Below, piece by piece: positions 17,418-25,067 of a DNA stretch of 64,000 nucleotides; position 1 is the first letter of the stretch, and the number at the start of each line of letters is the position of its first letter. Under the pieces are notes generated by a model. It made no database searches. It worked only from the letters and a program-made list of their open reading frames with translations, and was not told the DNA's origin. The position numbers and the translations under genes are program-made. The stretch is taken from positions 1-64,000 of the forward strand of contig CAXXPQ010000005.1 in NCBI GenBank assembly GCA_963668655.2, written 5' to 3'. Source of the DNA: G963668655 sp963668655 (GTDB taxonomy: Bacteria; Myxococcota_A; SURF-8).

Positions 17418-18533
17418 TCAAGGAATGTTTGCGGCGAGGTTCCGGAGAAAATCGATAACGGTGGGAAATTCCTCGCCAACGAATACGGGCATTCCGGCGA
17501 CCGGAGGAAGGGAGGCTTCATCGCGGGAGAAAATTTCCGTGAAAACACGATGGAGGTCTTCGGGATCTCCGTCGTTCAGAAAGCCCCCCGAAATCATGCC
17601 GTTTTCAGAAAGATCCTTCAGCGCGGATTCGGTCGGAGACCAGACGGGTACGCCGCAGGCCCGCGCCTCCAGAGCGGCGCGGCCGATTCCGTCGTTCCCC
17701 ACAACGGGCAGCATCAGGGCGTCCATGACCCTGTAGGCGTCCGGAAGCGAATCGGAAAGAAAGCCGGTGAAATGGACTTTCCGGGAAAGGCCGTGCCGCG
17801 CCGCCAGCCAGCGGCAGAGGGAAAGATCCTCGCCGAAACCGACCATCAGCAGCCGGGCGCTAGGGAAGGCGGGCTCGATCCGGGCGAAGGCGCGGATCAG
17901 GCGTTTCGCCCCCCGGTCCGGCTTGAAGCGTCCCACGAAGCCGATGACGCGCTCTTTCGGAGAAAAACCCCAGCGATCCCGAAGGGAAAGACGCTCTCTT
18001 CGGGGCAGGGGATAAAAGCGGTTTTTGTCTACGTCCGGAGACAAAAAAAGGAACCGTTCCGGGGCCGTGTAAAGAACTTCCGAGGCCGGGGCGATCCACG
18101 CTTTTCGCACCGAAAGCCAGGCCGTACAGCGGCGGAGCGTCGCCCTTTGCGAAGAACTCAGGTTTTTCGGATCTCTGGAAAGCATGCCGAGGATCGGCAC
18201 GGATCTCCGGGCGATTTTCGTCGCCGCCCAGGCGGTCCAGATATCGTTGGAGGTGGCGGCGAGAAGGACGAGGCGTTTTTCTTGGCGAATTTTTCGGGCC
18301 AGCCGGAAGGCGTCTTGGACGTACTGGTCGGGACGGGCCACGGTGGAGAGCGTCATCCCGTGAAAGATGGGAATCCCGAACGAATTCAAGTGGTTTCGCA
18401 GATCTCCCCGGCGCAGGGAATCCGTGGCGACTTCCACGGGCAGGCCGTTTTGATGGAGGCGGCGAGCCAGTCCGGCCACGGGCGCGGCGACGCCGGTGAG
18501 CGTGGGCGAGGAGATCAGAACGAGTACTTTCAT
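17418..18533 (-). CDS. Glycosyltransferase, GT4-like (GT-B fold)
   Basis: The 371-residue protein shows a GT-B layout. The N-terminal domain begins MKVLVLISSPTLTG with a glycine-rich acceptor loop. The C-terminal donor-binding domain contains GFVGRFKPDRGAKRLIRAF and EARACGVPVWSPTES, the usual E-x7-E-like region. It probably transfers a sugar in lipopolysaccharide-core or glycan assembly at the cytoplasmic membrane face. ATG 18533 follows GAGGGAGAG and overlaps the stop of the upstream GT9 gene by four bases, indicating translational coupling. The sugar and acceptor are not predictable. Confidence 0.88.
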   Translation of the reverse strand: MKVLVLISSPTLTGVAAPVAGLARRLHQNGLPVEVATDSLRRGDLRNHLNSFGIPIFHGMTLSTVARPDQYVQDAFRLARKIRQEKRLVLLAATSNDIWTAWAATKIARRSVPILGMLSRDPKNLSSSQRATLRRCTAWLSVRKAWIAPASEVLYTAPERFLFLSPDVDKNRFYPLPRRERLSLRDRWGFSPKERVIGFVGRFKPDRGAKRLIRAFARIEPAFPSARLLMVGFGEDLSLCRWLAARHGLSRKVHFTGFLSDSLPDAYRVMDALMLPVVGNDGIGRAALEARACGVPVWSPTESALKDLSENGMISGGFLNDGDPEDLHRVFTEIFSRDEASLPPVAGMPVFVGEEFPTVIDFLRNLAANIP

Positions 18534-19591
18534 CTCTCCCTCGCGCCGACAAGATGCAGCCAGTTTCTCAATTCGGAAACGATCGGCGGAGTATCGATGG
18601 GTCGTCCGTCCGTCCATACGAGGCGATGGGGCGAATTCGCATATCCCCAGCGTTTTCCGTCCCGGGTGGGGTGCAGGGAGAAGGTCGGTATGCCGCAGGC
18701 GGCGGCCAGGTGCAACGGCCCGGTATCGTTGCCGATATAGCCGTGGACAAGAGAAAAAAGGGCGGCAAGCTCCTCCGGGTTCGCTTCCGGCGACAACCGC
18801 CCGGAAAACTCTCCGGCGATGGCCCGGGCGCGGGCCGCTTCCCCTTTGCCCCAGCCGACGCAGAGCTGGCCGTGGCGATTCACCCCGGAATCACGCAGTA
18901 GACGGACGTACCGGTCAACCGGCCAGCGACGATCCGCCTTGCGGCCGCCCGGCCAGAGAACGAAGACGGGACGCGAAGGATCGAAGGTCTTTCGGACCCA
19001 GGTTTCCATTTTCTTTCGGGAGCCGGAGGGCAGGCGGCCGATCCAGGAATCCTCCGACCATGCGTATTTCCCGAACGGCTGCATCAGACGCAATTTCCGA
19101 GAAATATCATGAAGATCCTCGGAGGCGGGAGAAAGTGCATGGGTATAGCTTTTCGCCGCGTCGCCCCGGTCGTGTCCCACCCGCACGGGTGCGTTGACCC
19201 ACTGGGTCAGCATCAATCCGGTGCGGCTCCGGGCGTGCTCGTGCGAGGCGTCCAGGGTGATGTCGTAACCTTCCCGGCGCAGGGCGAGCAGAAAACGCCC
19301 CCACGAGACGGGGTTCGTGAACAACCGGCGTTTTTCGAAACCCAGGATGCGGATGCCGTGCGGATTGTGGGAGATCAGCCCCGTGAATCGCTCCGGAATC
19401 AGCCAGTGGATCTCGGCTTCGGGAAAGCGTTTTCGCAGCGCGGCGGCCAGGGGAGTGGTGAGCAGCAGGTTTCCCATACGGTCGTCCGGCCGTAATAGCA
19501 GAATCTTGTTCGGGTTTTCCGTCACGGCGCGGGGAAGGGCGGCGCGATCGAGGAAAAGACGGCGGCTTAAAGCGGTTATATCGATGGGCAC
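18530..19591 (-). CDS. Glycosyltransferase family 9 (heptosyltransferase-like)
   Basis: The 353-residue protein carries GT9 features: KILLLRPDDRMGNLLLTTPLAAAL at the N-terminus and the GNDTGPLHLAAACGIPTFSLH segment that binds the ADP-heptose-type donor. It likely adds heptose or a similar sugar to the lipopolysaccharide inner core. GTG 19591 is chosen because GGGAGAAG lies seven bases upstream; an ATG at 19681 has no ribosome site. It forms a coupled pair with the GT4 gene and is divergent from the PilZ gene. A weak minus promoter (TATAAA region at 19681-19686, -35-like at 19704-19709) may drive it. Confidence 0.9.
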   Translation of the reverse strand: MPIDITALSRRLFLDRAALPRAVTENPNKILLLRPDDRMGNLLLTTPLAAALRKRFPEAEIHWLIPERFTGLISHNPHGIRILGFEKRRLFTNPVSWGRFLLALRREGYDITLDASHEHARSRTGLMLTQWVNAPVRVGHDRGDAAKSYTHALSPASEDLHDISRKLRLMQPFGKYAWSEDSWIGRLPSGSRKKMETWVRKTFDPSRPVFVLWPGGRKADRRWPVDRYVRLLRDSGVNRHGQLCVGWGKGEAARARAIAGEFSGRLSPEANPEELAALFSLVHGYIGNDTGPLHLAAACGIPTFSLHPTRDGKRWGYANSPHRLVWTDGRPIDTPPIVSELRNWLHLVGARER

Positions 19592-19659
19592 CTGTCTTCT
19601 CCCGATGGACGGCTTTTCCCGAATACGCGCTTCCGGTAGTTTACGGAATCGAAAAAATC

Positions 19660-19688
19660 TTGCAACTCCTCTTTTGTGCATTTATACT
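19660..19688 (+). promoter_or_regulatory. Promoter of the PilZ gene
   Basis: TTGCAA (19660-19665), a 17-base spacer and TATACT (19683-19688) lie about 105 bases upstream of the PilZ ATG. The -10 of the divergent glycosyltransferase promoter overlaps it, so the two may compete. Confidence 0.62.
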
Positions 19689-19793
19689 TGAAACGTATAG
19701 ATGTTGGAATATTTCGGAATTCCGAGGGGTAGGCGCGCCATCGGCGCTTCGATGTGTTGTTTTCAGGCGGATAGCCGGAACCGGAGAAAATGG

Positions 19794-20120
19794 ATGAGCG
19801 ATTATCACGACCGTCAGTTTCCGAGGATCAAGGTCATCGCCACCGCGGATGTCAACAGCGAGGAAATGCTTCTGTTCCACAAAATCGAAAACCTAAGCCT
19901 GGGTGGCATCTGCATCCAGGTGCCGGAACAGATTCCCGCCGGCGATCAGGTGGAGGTCGTCATCAATCTGGAAGAGGACACCGACGAAATTTCCACAAAG
20001 GCCGAAGTCGTGTGGGCCACGGACGGGCCGGAAGTTCGTATCGGACTGCGTTTTCTGGATATGTCCGAAGGGGACAAGGAAAAGCTTCGGAATTACCTGT
20101 ATAAAAACGATCTGGTCTGA
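19794..20120 (+). CDS. PilZ-domain protein, probable c-di-GMP receptor
   Basis: The 108-residue protein is a single PilZ domain. The N-terminal arginine switch reads DRQFPRIKV and the conserved loop reads ENLSLGGICI; a later segment EVRIGLRFLDMS closes the barrel. PilZ proteins bind cyclic di-GMP and modulate motility, polysaccharide or pilus systems. The first switch Arg spacing (R-x3-R) is shorter than the usual RxxxR context, so binding should be tested. ATG 19794 is preferred because GGAG is nine bases upstream. A GGDEF enzyme that could make the ligand is encoded at 40.5 kb. Confidence 0.87.
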   Translation: MSDYHDRQFPRIKVIATADVNSEEMLLFHKIENLSLGGICIQVPEQIPAGDQVEVVINLEEDTDEISTKAEVVWATDGPEVRIGLRFLDMSEGDKEKLRNYLYKNDLV

Positions 20121-20142
20121 TCTCCTTTCCCGAAAGGAGATC
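20119..20142 (+). repeat. Perfect ten-base-pair hairpin at the PilZ stop codon
   Basis: GATCTCCTTT (20119-20128), loop CCCG and AAAGGAGATC (20133-20142) form a perfect stem that begins within the PilZ stop codon. There is no T-tract, so it is not a classical terminator. It may be an mRNA-stabilising or processing hairpin between PilZ and cdd. Confidence 0.6.
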
Positions 20143-20203
20143 CCGGCGTATCCTTGGCGGCCTTTATCCCTGCTGGCCGCGTCCGCCTCTCACGGAGCCG
20201 ACG

Positions 20204-20593
20204 ATGAAAGAGTTGTTGATCGAGAAGGCCCGGGAGGCTTCCGCCCTGGCCCATGCCCCGTATTCCAATTTCCAGGTCGGCGCCGCTCTGCTGGCGGAAA
20301 GCGGAGAGATTTTCACCGGAGGAAACGTGGAATGTTCGTCCTACGGCGGGACGATCTGCGCCGAGCGAAGCGCCCTTTGTTCGGCGGTGGCGGCGGGAAA
20401 AAAACGCTTTCGGATGATCGCCGTGTATACGGACACCGAAACGCCCACGCCTCCCTGCGGGATCTGCCGCCAGCTTTTGAACGATTTCTCGCCGGAGATG
20501 ACGGTCATCAGCGCCTGCCGGTCGGAAAAAGTCCTGGAACATCGCCTGGCCGATCTGCTTCCGGAGGCGTTTTCCTCCGAAAACCTGGAATGA
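20204..20593 (+). CDS. cdd: Cytidine deaminase
   Basis: The 129-residue enzyme has the zinc and catalytic motifs of the small tetrameric class: ECSSYGGTICAERSAL (Cys-Ala-Glu) and PPCGICRQLL (Cys-x2-Cys). It deaminates cytidine and deoxycytidine to uridine forms in pyrimidine salvage. GGAG lies six bases before the ATG. The purine salvage gene hpt follows on the same strand after 74 bases, so the two make a nucleotide-salvage group. Confidence 0.95.
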   Translation: MKELLIEKAREASALAHAPYSNFQVGAALLAESGEIFTGGNVECSSYGGTICAERSALCSAVAAGKKRFRMIAVYTDTETPTPPCGICRQLLNDFSPEMTVISACRSEKVLEHRLADLLPEAFSSENLE

Positions 20594-20667
20594 GCCTTCG
20601 CCGGAAATCGACGACGGGCCCGCGCTCTTGTCGCAAGAATTACAGCACCCAGCCGTGGAGATGATGC

Positions 20668-21183
20668 ATGAATGTTTTATTTACGGAAGAACAGGTTCAA
20701 CAACGGGTGAAAGAACTGGCCAAGGCCATCTCGAAGGACTTCGACGGCCAACCCCTGCACTGCATCGGCGTATTGAAGGGGGCCTTCGTTTTCATGGCGG
20801 ACCTGATCCGCCATCTGGAACTGGACGAAATCACCTGCGATTTTCTTACGATTTCCAGCTATGGAGATCTGACGAAGAGTTCCGGAGTCGTAAAACTGGT
20901 GACGGACCTGACGGTTCCCATCGAGGGGCGAAACGTCCTGATTATCGAGGATATCGTGGATACGGGACTGACGTTGAAGTATCTTCTGGAAAACCTGGAG
21001 ACCCGCAACCCGAAAACGATGAAGGTCTGCACCTTCCTGCACAAGCAGGCGGCGGAGCAGGAAAACGTGCAGGTGGACTATACGGGTTTCGTCTGTCCGT
21101 TGAAATTCGTTGTCGGCTATGGATTGGATGACGCCCAGACGCTTCGGAATCTTCCTTTCGTCGCCACGAAAGAGGAGAACTGA
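20668..21183 (+). CDS. hpt: Hypoxanthine phosphoribosyltransferase
   Basis: The 171-residue product carries the PRPP-binding signature VLIIEDIVDTGLTL and the N-terminal LKGAFVFMADLIRHL typical of bacterial Hpt. It converts hypoxanthine (often also guanine) with PRPP to nucleotides in the cytoplasm. Length is normal for the family. GGAG precedes the ATG by eight bases. It is the last plus-strand gene before a convergent sigma-54 regulator (24-base gap). Confidence 0.94.
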   Translation: MNVLFTEEQVQQRVKELAKAISKDFDGQPLHCIGVLKGAFVFMADLIRHLELDEITCDFLTISSYGDLTKSSGVVKLVTDLTVPIEGRNVLIIEDIVDTGLTLKYLLENLETRNPKTMKVCTFLHKQAAEQENVQVDYTGFVCPLKFVVGYGLDDAQTLRNLPFVATKEEN

Positions 21184-21207
21184 GCGCTCGTTTTTCCCCG
21201 CGCACCG

Positions 21208-22596
21208 TCAGATCTTGATTTTCTTTTTCTTGATCTTCTCCACCAGCGTGGTCCGGTTGAGATTCAGCAGCTTGGCGGCCTGGTTGCGGTTGCCGTTGGT
21301 TTTCTTCAGCGCCATGACGATCATCTTGCGTTCGAGCTTGTCGATTTCGTCGTTGAAGGCGATGCCGTCCACGGGAATCTCGCTGGGAACCTGCACGTCC
21401 ATGCCCGCGTCCTTGGCCCGGATTTTGGAGGGGAGGTTGTCCGCCTCGATGATGCCGCGCTGGTTGATAATCACCAGCCTCTCGATGATGTTTTCAAGTT
21501 CCCGAATGTTTCCGGGCCAGTCGTAACGTTTCAGTTCCTCTTTCACGTCATCGGAAAAGCCGTTGATGCGGCAGTTCTTTTCCCGGTTGAACTTCTCCAC
21601 GAAAAAGGTCGCCAGTTTCAGAATATCGTCCGGACGGTTTCGCAAGGGCGGAATGTGAAGGGGAATGACGTTCAGACGATAATAAAGATCTTCCCGGAAT
21701 CGGCCTTCCAGCGCTTCCTTTTCAAGATCCTTGTTGGTGGCCGCCACCACGCGGAAATTCGCCTTTTCCGTCTTGGAGGAACCCACGGGCTCGAATTCCT
21801 TTTCCTGTAGAACGCGTAAAAGCTTGACCTGCATGTGCAGCGGAAGCTCGCCGACCTCGTCCAGGAACAGCGTTCCACCGTCGGCGGCCTTGATGCGTCC
21901 CTTGCGGGCGTTCACCGCGCCCGTGAAGGCGCCCTTGACGTGGCCGAAAAGCTCGCTTTCCATCAGGTTTTCCGGAATGGCGCCACAGTTGACCGGCACC
22001 AGCGGGCTTTCCTCGCGCCCGGAATTGTAGTGGATATACTGGGCCAGAATTTCCTTTCCGGTGCCGGACTCTCCGGTGATGAGCACCGTGGAATCCGTGG
22101 GGGAAATCACTTTGGCGATCGAGAACAGCTCCATCATGGTGGGATGCTCGCTCTTTACGATCTTTCCCATCAGACTGTCTTTGTGGATCCGGTTGCGGAT
22201 GGTGGACGTGCTGACCTCGCGGTCCAGGATCAGTCCCAGGGCCTTTTCCACCTGCTCTTTGAGGTCGGGCAGCTTGATCGGCTTTTGCAGGAAGATGAAC
22301 GCCCCCCGCCGCATGGCTTCCACCGCCATGTCCACCGTTCCGTAGCCCGTGATGAGGATCACCTCCGCCTGGGGACTCTGTTCTTTGACATAGGAAAGAA
22401 GTTGCAGGCCGTCGAAATTCGGCATGTTGACGTCCGTGATGACAAGATCCAGAGGCCCCTCATCCACAACGGCTTTGGCCACTTCCCCGTCCTCGGCGAC
22501 GATCACGCTGAAATTGAAGGATTTCAGATAGCTGGAGATCGCGGTACGGATGGTCGGTTCGTCATCCACGACGAGTATGCGATAGTTTCTGCTCAT
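21208..22596 (-). CDS. NtrC-family sigma-54-dependent response regulator
   Basis: The 462-residue regulator has three domains. The receiver domain has phospho-acceptor Asp55 in VITDVNMPN. The central AAA+ domain has Walker A GESGTGKE and the sigma-54 contact loop GAFTGA. The C-terminal Fis-type helix-turn-helix reads NRNQAAKLLNLNRTTLVEK. It activates sigma-54 promoters when phosphorylated. ATG 22596 starts exactly at the receiver domain, with AGGAGG about 15 bases upstream. No kinase is adjacent; the orphan NtrB-like kinase at 6 kb is a possible partner by inference only. The very basic end (KIKKKKIKI) is unusual. Confidence 0.93.
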   Translation of the reverse strand: MSRNYRILVVDDEPTIRTAISSYLKSFNFSVIVAEDGEVAKAVVDEGPLDLVITDVNMPNFDGLQLLSYVKEQSPQAEVILITGYGTVDMAVEAMRRGAFIFLQKPIKLPDLKEQVEKALGLILDREVSTSTIRNRIHKDSLMGKIVKSEHPTMMELFSIAKVISPTDSTVLITGESGTGKEILAQYIHYNSGREESPLVPVNCGAIPENLMESELFGHVKGAFTGAVNARKGRIKAADGGTLFLDEVGELPLHMQVKLLRVLQEKEFEPVGSSKTEKANFRVVAATNKDLEKEALEGRFREDLYYRLNVIPLHIPPLRNRPDDILKLATFFVEKFNREKNCRINGFSDDVKEELKRYDWPGNIRELENIIERLVIINQRGIIEADNLPSKIRAKDAGMDVQVPSEIPVDGIAFNDEIDKLERKMIVMALKKTNGNRNQAAKLLNLNRTTLVEKIKKKKIKI

Positions 22597-22786
22597 TGCG
22601 CCGCTTTCCCACCTCCTGGGCCGTAATACGGATATCGTCGAAAATTCGAACAACTTTAGTCCCTGACGCCTTCGAAAGCAAGTCAAAAAACCATGAAGCG
22701 CCATATTTTTGACAATCCGTAAAAGCGAGATGGGATGGTCGATCGAAGTGGAAAAGGAGGCTGCGCGGCCTCTGCGATTTCCTTTC

Positions 22787-23947
22787 TCAGGAGGAGAAGA
22801 GGAAGGCGTTCATGCGCATCAGGCCCGCCAGGTCGTGAATTTCGGCGGAGAAAGCGGGAACCAGGGCGACCTTGTCCTCCGAGCCGATCTGGACGGCGAG
22901 CCGCTCGATATTCGCCTTGGCTACCTGGTTGAGTTTCCGGGCGATTCTCTGAATTTCGATCAGCTTTTTTCCCAGTCTTCCCGGGATGTTCTGCATGCCG
23001 GAGCGCCGGCCGAGCGCTTCTCGAACGCTCTCATCACTGAAAAACGCCTCCAGATCGCTTAAATCGAAGGGGGTTTCGGGAATCTGCTCGAAGGCGCGAT
23101 TGACGACGACCGCCTCCAGGGGAATTCCCGCTCCGCCGAGTTTGTCCCGAAAATAAAGGGCTTCGCTCATGGCGTTGGCCTCGGCGGAGGTGACCAGAAC
23201 GAAGGCCGTACGGGAATCGCGAAGCAACCGATGAACGTTCCGTGAGCGTTCCCGGAAGCCGTCGATCAGGCTGCTGAATGCCTGAAAGAAATCCGTCAGG
23301 TCCGAGATCAGTTTGTCGCCAAGTACGAGTTTCAGCAGGCGGAAAACCACCTCGCCGCCTTTCTGTACCAGAAAAACCCCCATCCCGGCGCCCGGTTTCC
23401 GAATAAACCACTTCACGATGTTCTCATCCAAAAAGGCGGCCAGTCGGTTGGGTGCTTCCAGAAAATCCAGGGCGTTTTTCGTCGGCGGCGTGTCCAGCAC
23501 CACCAGATCGTAATCTCTTTCCGTCATGATCTCGTGCAGGCGTTCCATGGCGGCGTATTCCTGGCTCCCGGCCAGGGCGTTGGACATCTGGCGATAGATG
23601 CTGTTGGCCAGAATGCGTTCGGCGTGGGCGCGATCCTTGGTGATTTTCCGGATCAGGTGGTCCAGGCTGGCCTTGGTGTCCAGCATCGCGGCGTACAGTT
23701 CCCCACGCGGCTCGATTCCGGCAGAAACAAAGCATGATTCGGGAACCCGGCGTTCGGTGTTGTCCAGACCGCCCAGTCCGAGGGACTGGGCCAGCCGCCG
23801 GGCGGGATCGATGGTCAGGACGAGGGTTTTTCGTCCTTTGGATGCCGCATACAGCGCGATGGCGGCCGAAGTCGTGGTTTTCCCCACCCCGCCCGATCCG
23901 CAGGTGACAATCAGGCGTTTGCTCTGAAGAAGGCCTTCCAGAATCAT
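22787..23947 (-). CDS. ArsA/Get3-family ATPase, second of a tandem pair
   Basis: The 386-residue protein has the deviant P-loop CGSGGVGKTTTSAA and the switch region VVLDTPPTKNALDF. Residues 175-260 carry a hydrophobic helical insertion (GVFLVQKGGEVVFRLLKLV region) like the client- or membrane-binding part of Get3. Its ATG overlaps the stop of the first ATPase gene by four bases, so the two are translated together and may heterodimerise. Canonical ArsA fuses two such halves; here they are separate. No arsenical pump, regulator or metal-binding Cys cluster is nearby, so arsenite efflux is not supported. Confidence 0.88.
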   Translation of the reverse strand: MILEGLLQSKRLIVTCGSGGVGKTTTSAAIALYAASKGRKTLVLTIDPARRLAQSLGLGGLDNTERRVPESCFVSAGIEPRGELYAAMLDTKASLDHLIRKITKDRAHAERILANSIYRQMSNALAGSQEYAAMERLHEIMTERDYDLVVLDTPPTKNALDFLEAPNRLAAFLDENIVKWFIRKPGAGMGVFLVQKGGEVVFRLLKLVLGDKLISDLTDFFQAFSSLIDGFRERSRNVHRLLRDSRTAFVLVTSAEANAMSEALYFRDKLGGAGIPLEAVVVNRAFEQIPETPFDLSDLEAFFSDESVREALGRRSGMQNIPGRLGKKLIEIQRIARKLNQVAKANIERLAVQIGSEDKVALVPAFSAEIHDLAGLMRMNAFLFSS

Positions 23948-24891
23948 GCCTGCATTCCCGTGGGAAGAAAATGAGCCAGATCTCTTGCGGCGTTCAAATC
24001 CAATCGACTCAGGAAAAGGCGCGGCAGACGGATCAGAGCAAGAGGAATCTGCCTGGACAAAGTATCGATATAATTCTCGTTTTTGCGCTGACGCTCCAGG
24101 GCGGTTCGGCCCGTCTCCAGCGCCACGCGGGCCGCTCCCAGGCGATCGGCCAAGCCCTCGATGCGGTCCAGGAGCGAAGCTTCCTCGGCATCGAAAAGCT
24201 TTTCCGGCACGGCGTTGACGAACAGAACACCGGGCAGAATGTCCATGGTCGAAGTGATTCTTTTATACATTTCAATGGTTTCCGTAACCGGCATTTCCTC
24301 CGGCAGCGTAACCAGATTCAGAACGGTGGTGCCGGGATCGGAAAGCATCTGTTCGAACCGATCGGCGATCTTTCGCAACGGCCCCACCATGCTCAGTTGA
24401 CGGACGGCCCGGGGGACTTCCAGGAAGGTCAGGGCGTGCCCCGTGGCGGGGAGATCCACCAGAATGGGGTCGTACAGCGGGCTTCCGGCGGCGTCGGTCT
24501 GCTCCAGAAGATTTTTCAGCTTGTTGATTGTCACCAGTTCGTTGACGCCCGGTGCGGTCTTGAAAAAGTATTGTAGAATCGAGTTGTTGGAGATCATGCG
24601 CGCCAAGCGGCGAAGTTTGACGTGTTCCTCGAAATACTCCGCCAGCGATTCTTCCGCGCTGATGTTGATGGCTTGGATGTTGTCGGTCACTTCAAGCGGG
24701 ACGAAACCCAGAAAAGGGACGTCGAAAATCTGCTTCATGGCGGATTTCGTGTCGATTTCCACGATCAACGGGCGTTTTCCCTTGCGCGAGGCATACAACG
24801 CCGCCGCCGCCACTACCGTGGATTTTCCCACCCCGCCCTTGCCGGTAAACAGAACCAGCCGCCGTTTCAAAACGTCGTCGAATCCGATCAT
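23944..24891 (-). CDS. ArsA/Get3-family ATPase, first of a tandem pair
   Basis: The 315-residue ATPase starts MIGFDDVLKRRLVLFTGKGGVGKST, with the signature Lys of the deviant P-loop (GKGGVGKST). It has the switch II-like VDLPATGHALTFLEVP, close to the DTAPTGHTLR of Get3 and ArsA. It lacks the longer insertion of its partner at 22787-23947. The start is set by a protein N-terminus typical of the family; only a weak ribosome site (AGAAAAG) is seen. A near-consensus promoter lies at 24953-24981. Function beyond ATP-driven client handling is not predicted. Confidence 0.88.
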   Translation of the reverse strand: MIGFDDVLKRRLVLFTGKGGVGKSTVVAAAALYASRKGKRPLIVEIDTKSAMKQIFDVPFLGFVPLEVTDNIQAINISAEESLAEYFEEHVKLRRLARMISNNSILQYFFKTAPGVNELVTINKLKNLLEQTDAAGSPLYDPILVDLPATGHALTFLEVPRAVRQLSMVGPLRKIADRFEQMLSDPGTTVLNLVTLPEEMPVTETIEMYKRITSTMDILPGVLFVNAVPEKLFDAEEASLLDRIEGLADRLGAARVALETGRTALERQRKNENYIDTLSRQIPLALIRLPRLFLSRLDLNAARDLAHFLPTGMQA

Positions 24892-24952
24892 GTCTTTTCT
24901 TGTCGCCCCAGTGGCCGATCGCTTGCCGTTGTCGTCGCGTTTTCGTCGTTCA

Positions 24953-24981
24953 TGTATACCGGCTTGCCGCTGGATTGTCAA
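24953..24981 (-). promoter_or_regulatory. Promoter of the tandem ArsA-like ATPase operon
   Basis: On the minus strand a perfect TTGACA (24976-24981) is followed after 17 bases by TATACA (24953-24958). It lies about 60 bases upstream of the first ATPase ATG, which makes a short leader. Confidence 0.78.
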
Positions 24982-24995
24982 TTGAACGGAATCGG

Positions 24996-25030
24996 AAAAA
25001 CCAAAGCCTCTTCCCTGCGAAAGAGGCTTT
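24996..25030 (-). terminator. Rho-independent terminator of the anion transporter gene
   Basis: AAAGCCTCTT (25003-25012) and AAGAGGCTTT (25021-25030) pair perfectly. On the minus strand the hairpin is followed by GG then five T residues (25000-24996). It lies 37 bases past the transporter stop and just upstream of the ATPase promoter. Confidence 0.8.
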
Positions 25031-25067
25031 GCCGAGATTCGGTGACGGAAAATGGTCGAAAAGGCGA

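Noticed and set aside
22787..24891. Arsenite efflux operon
   Set aside because: ArsA-like ATPases are present but no arsB, arsR or arsD and no metal-type Cys triad is seen.
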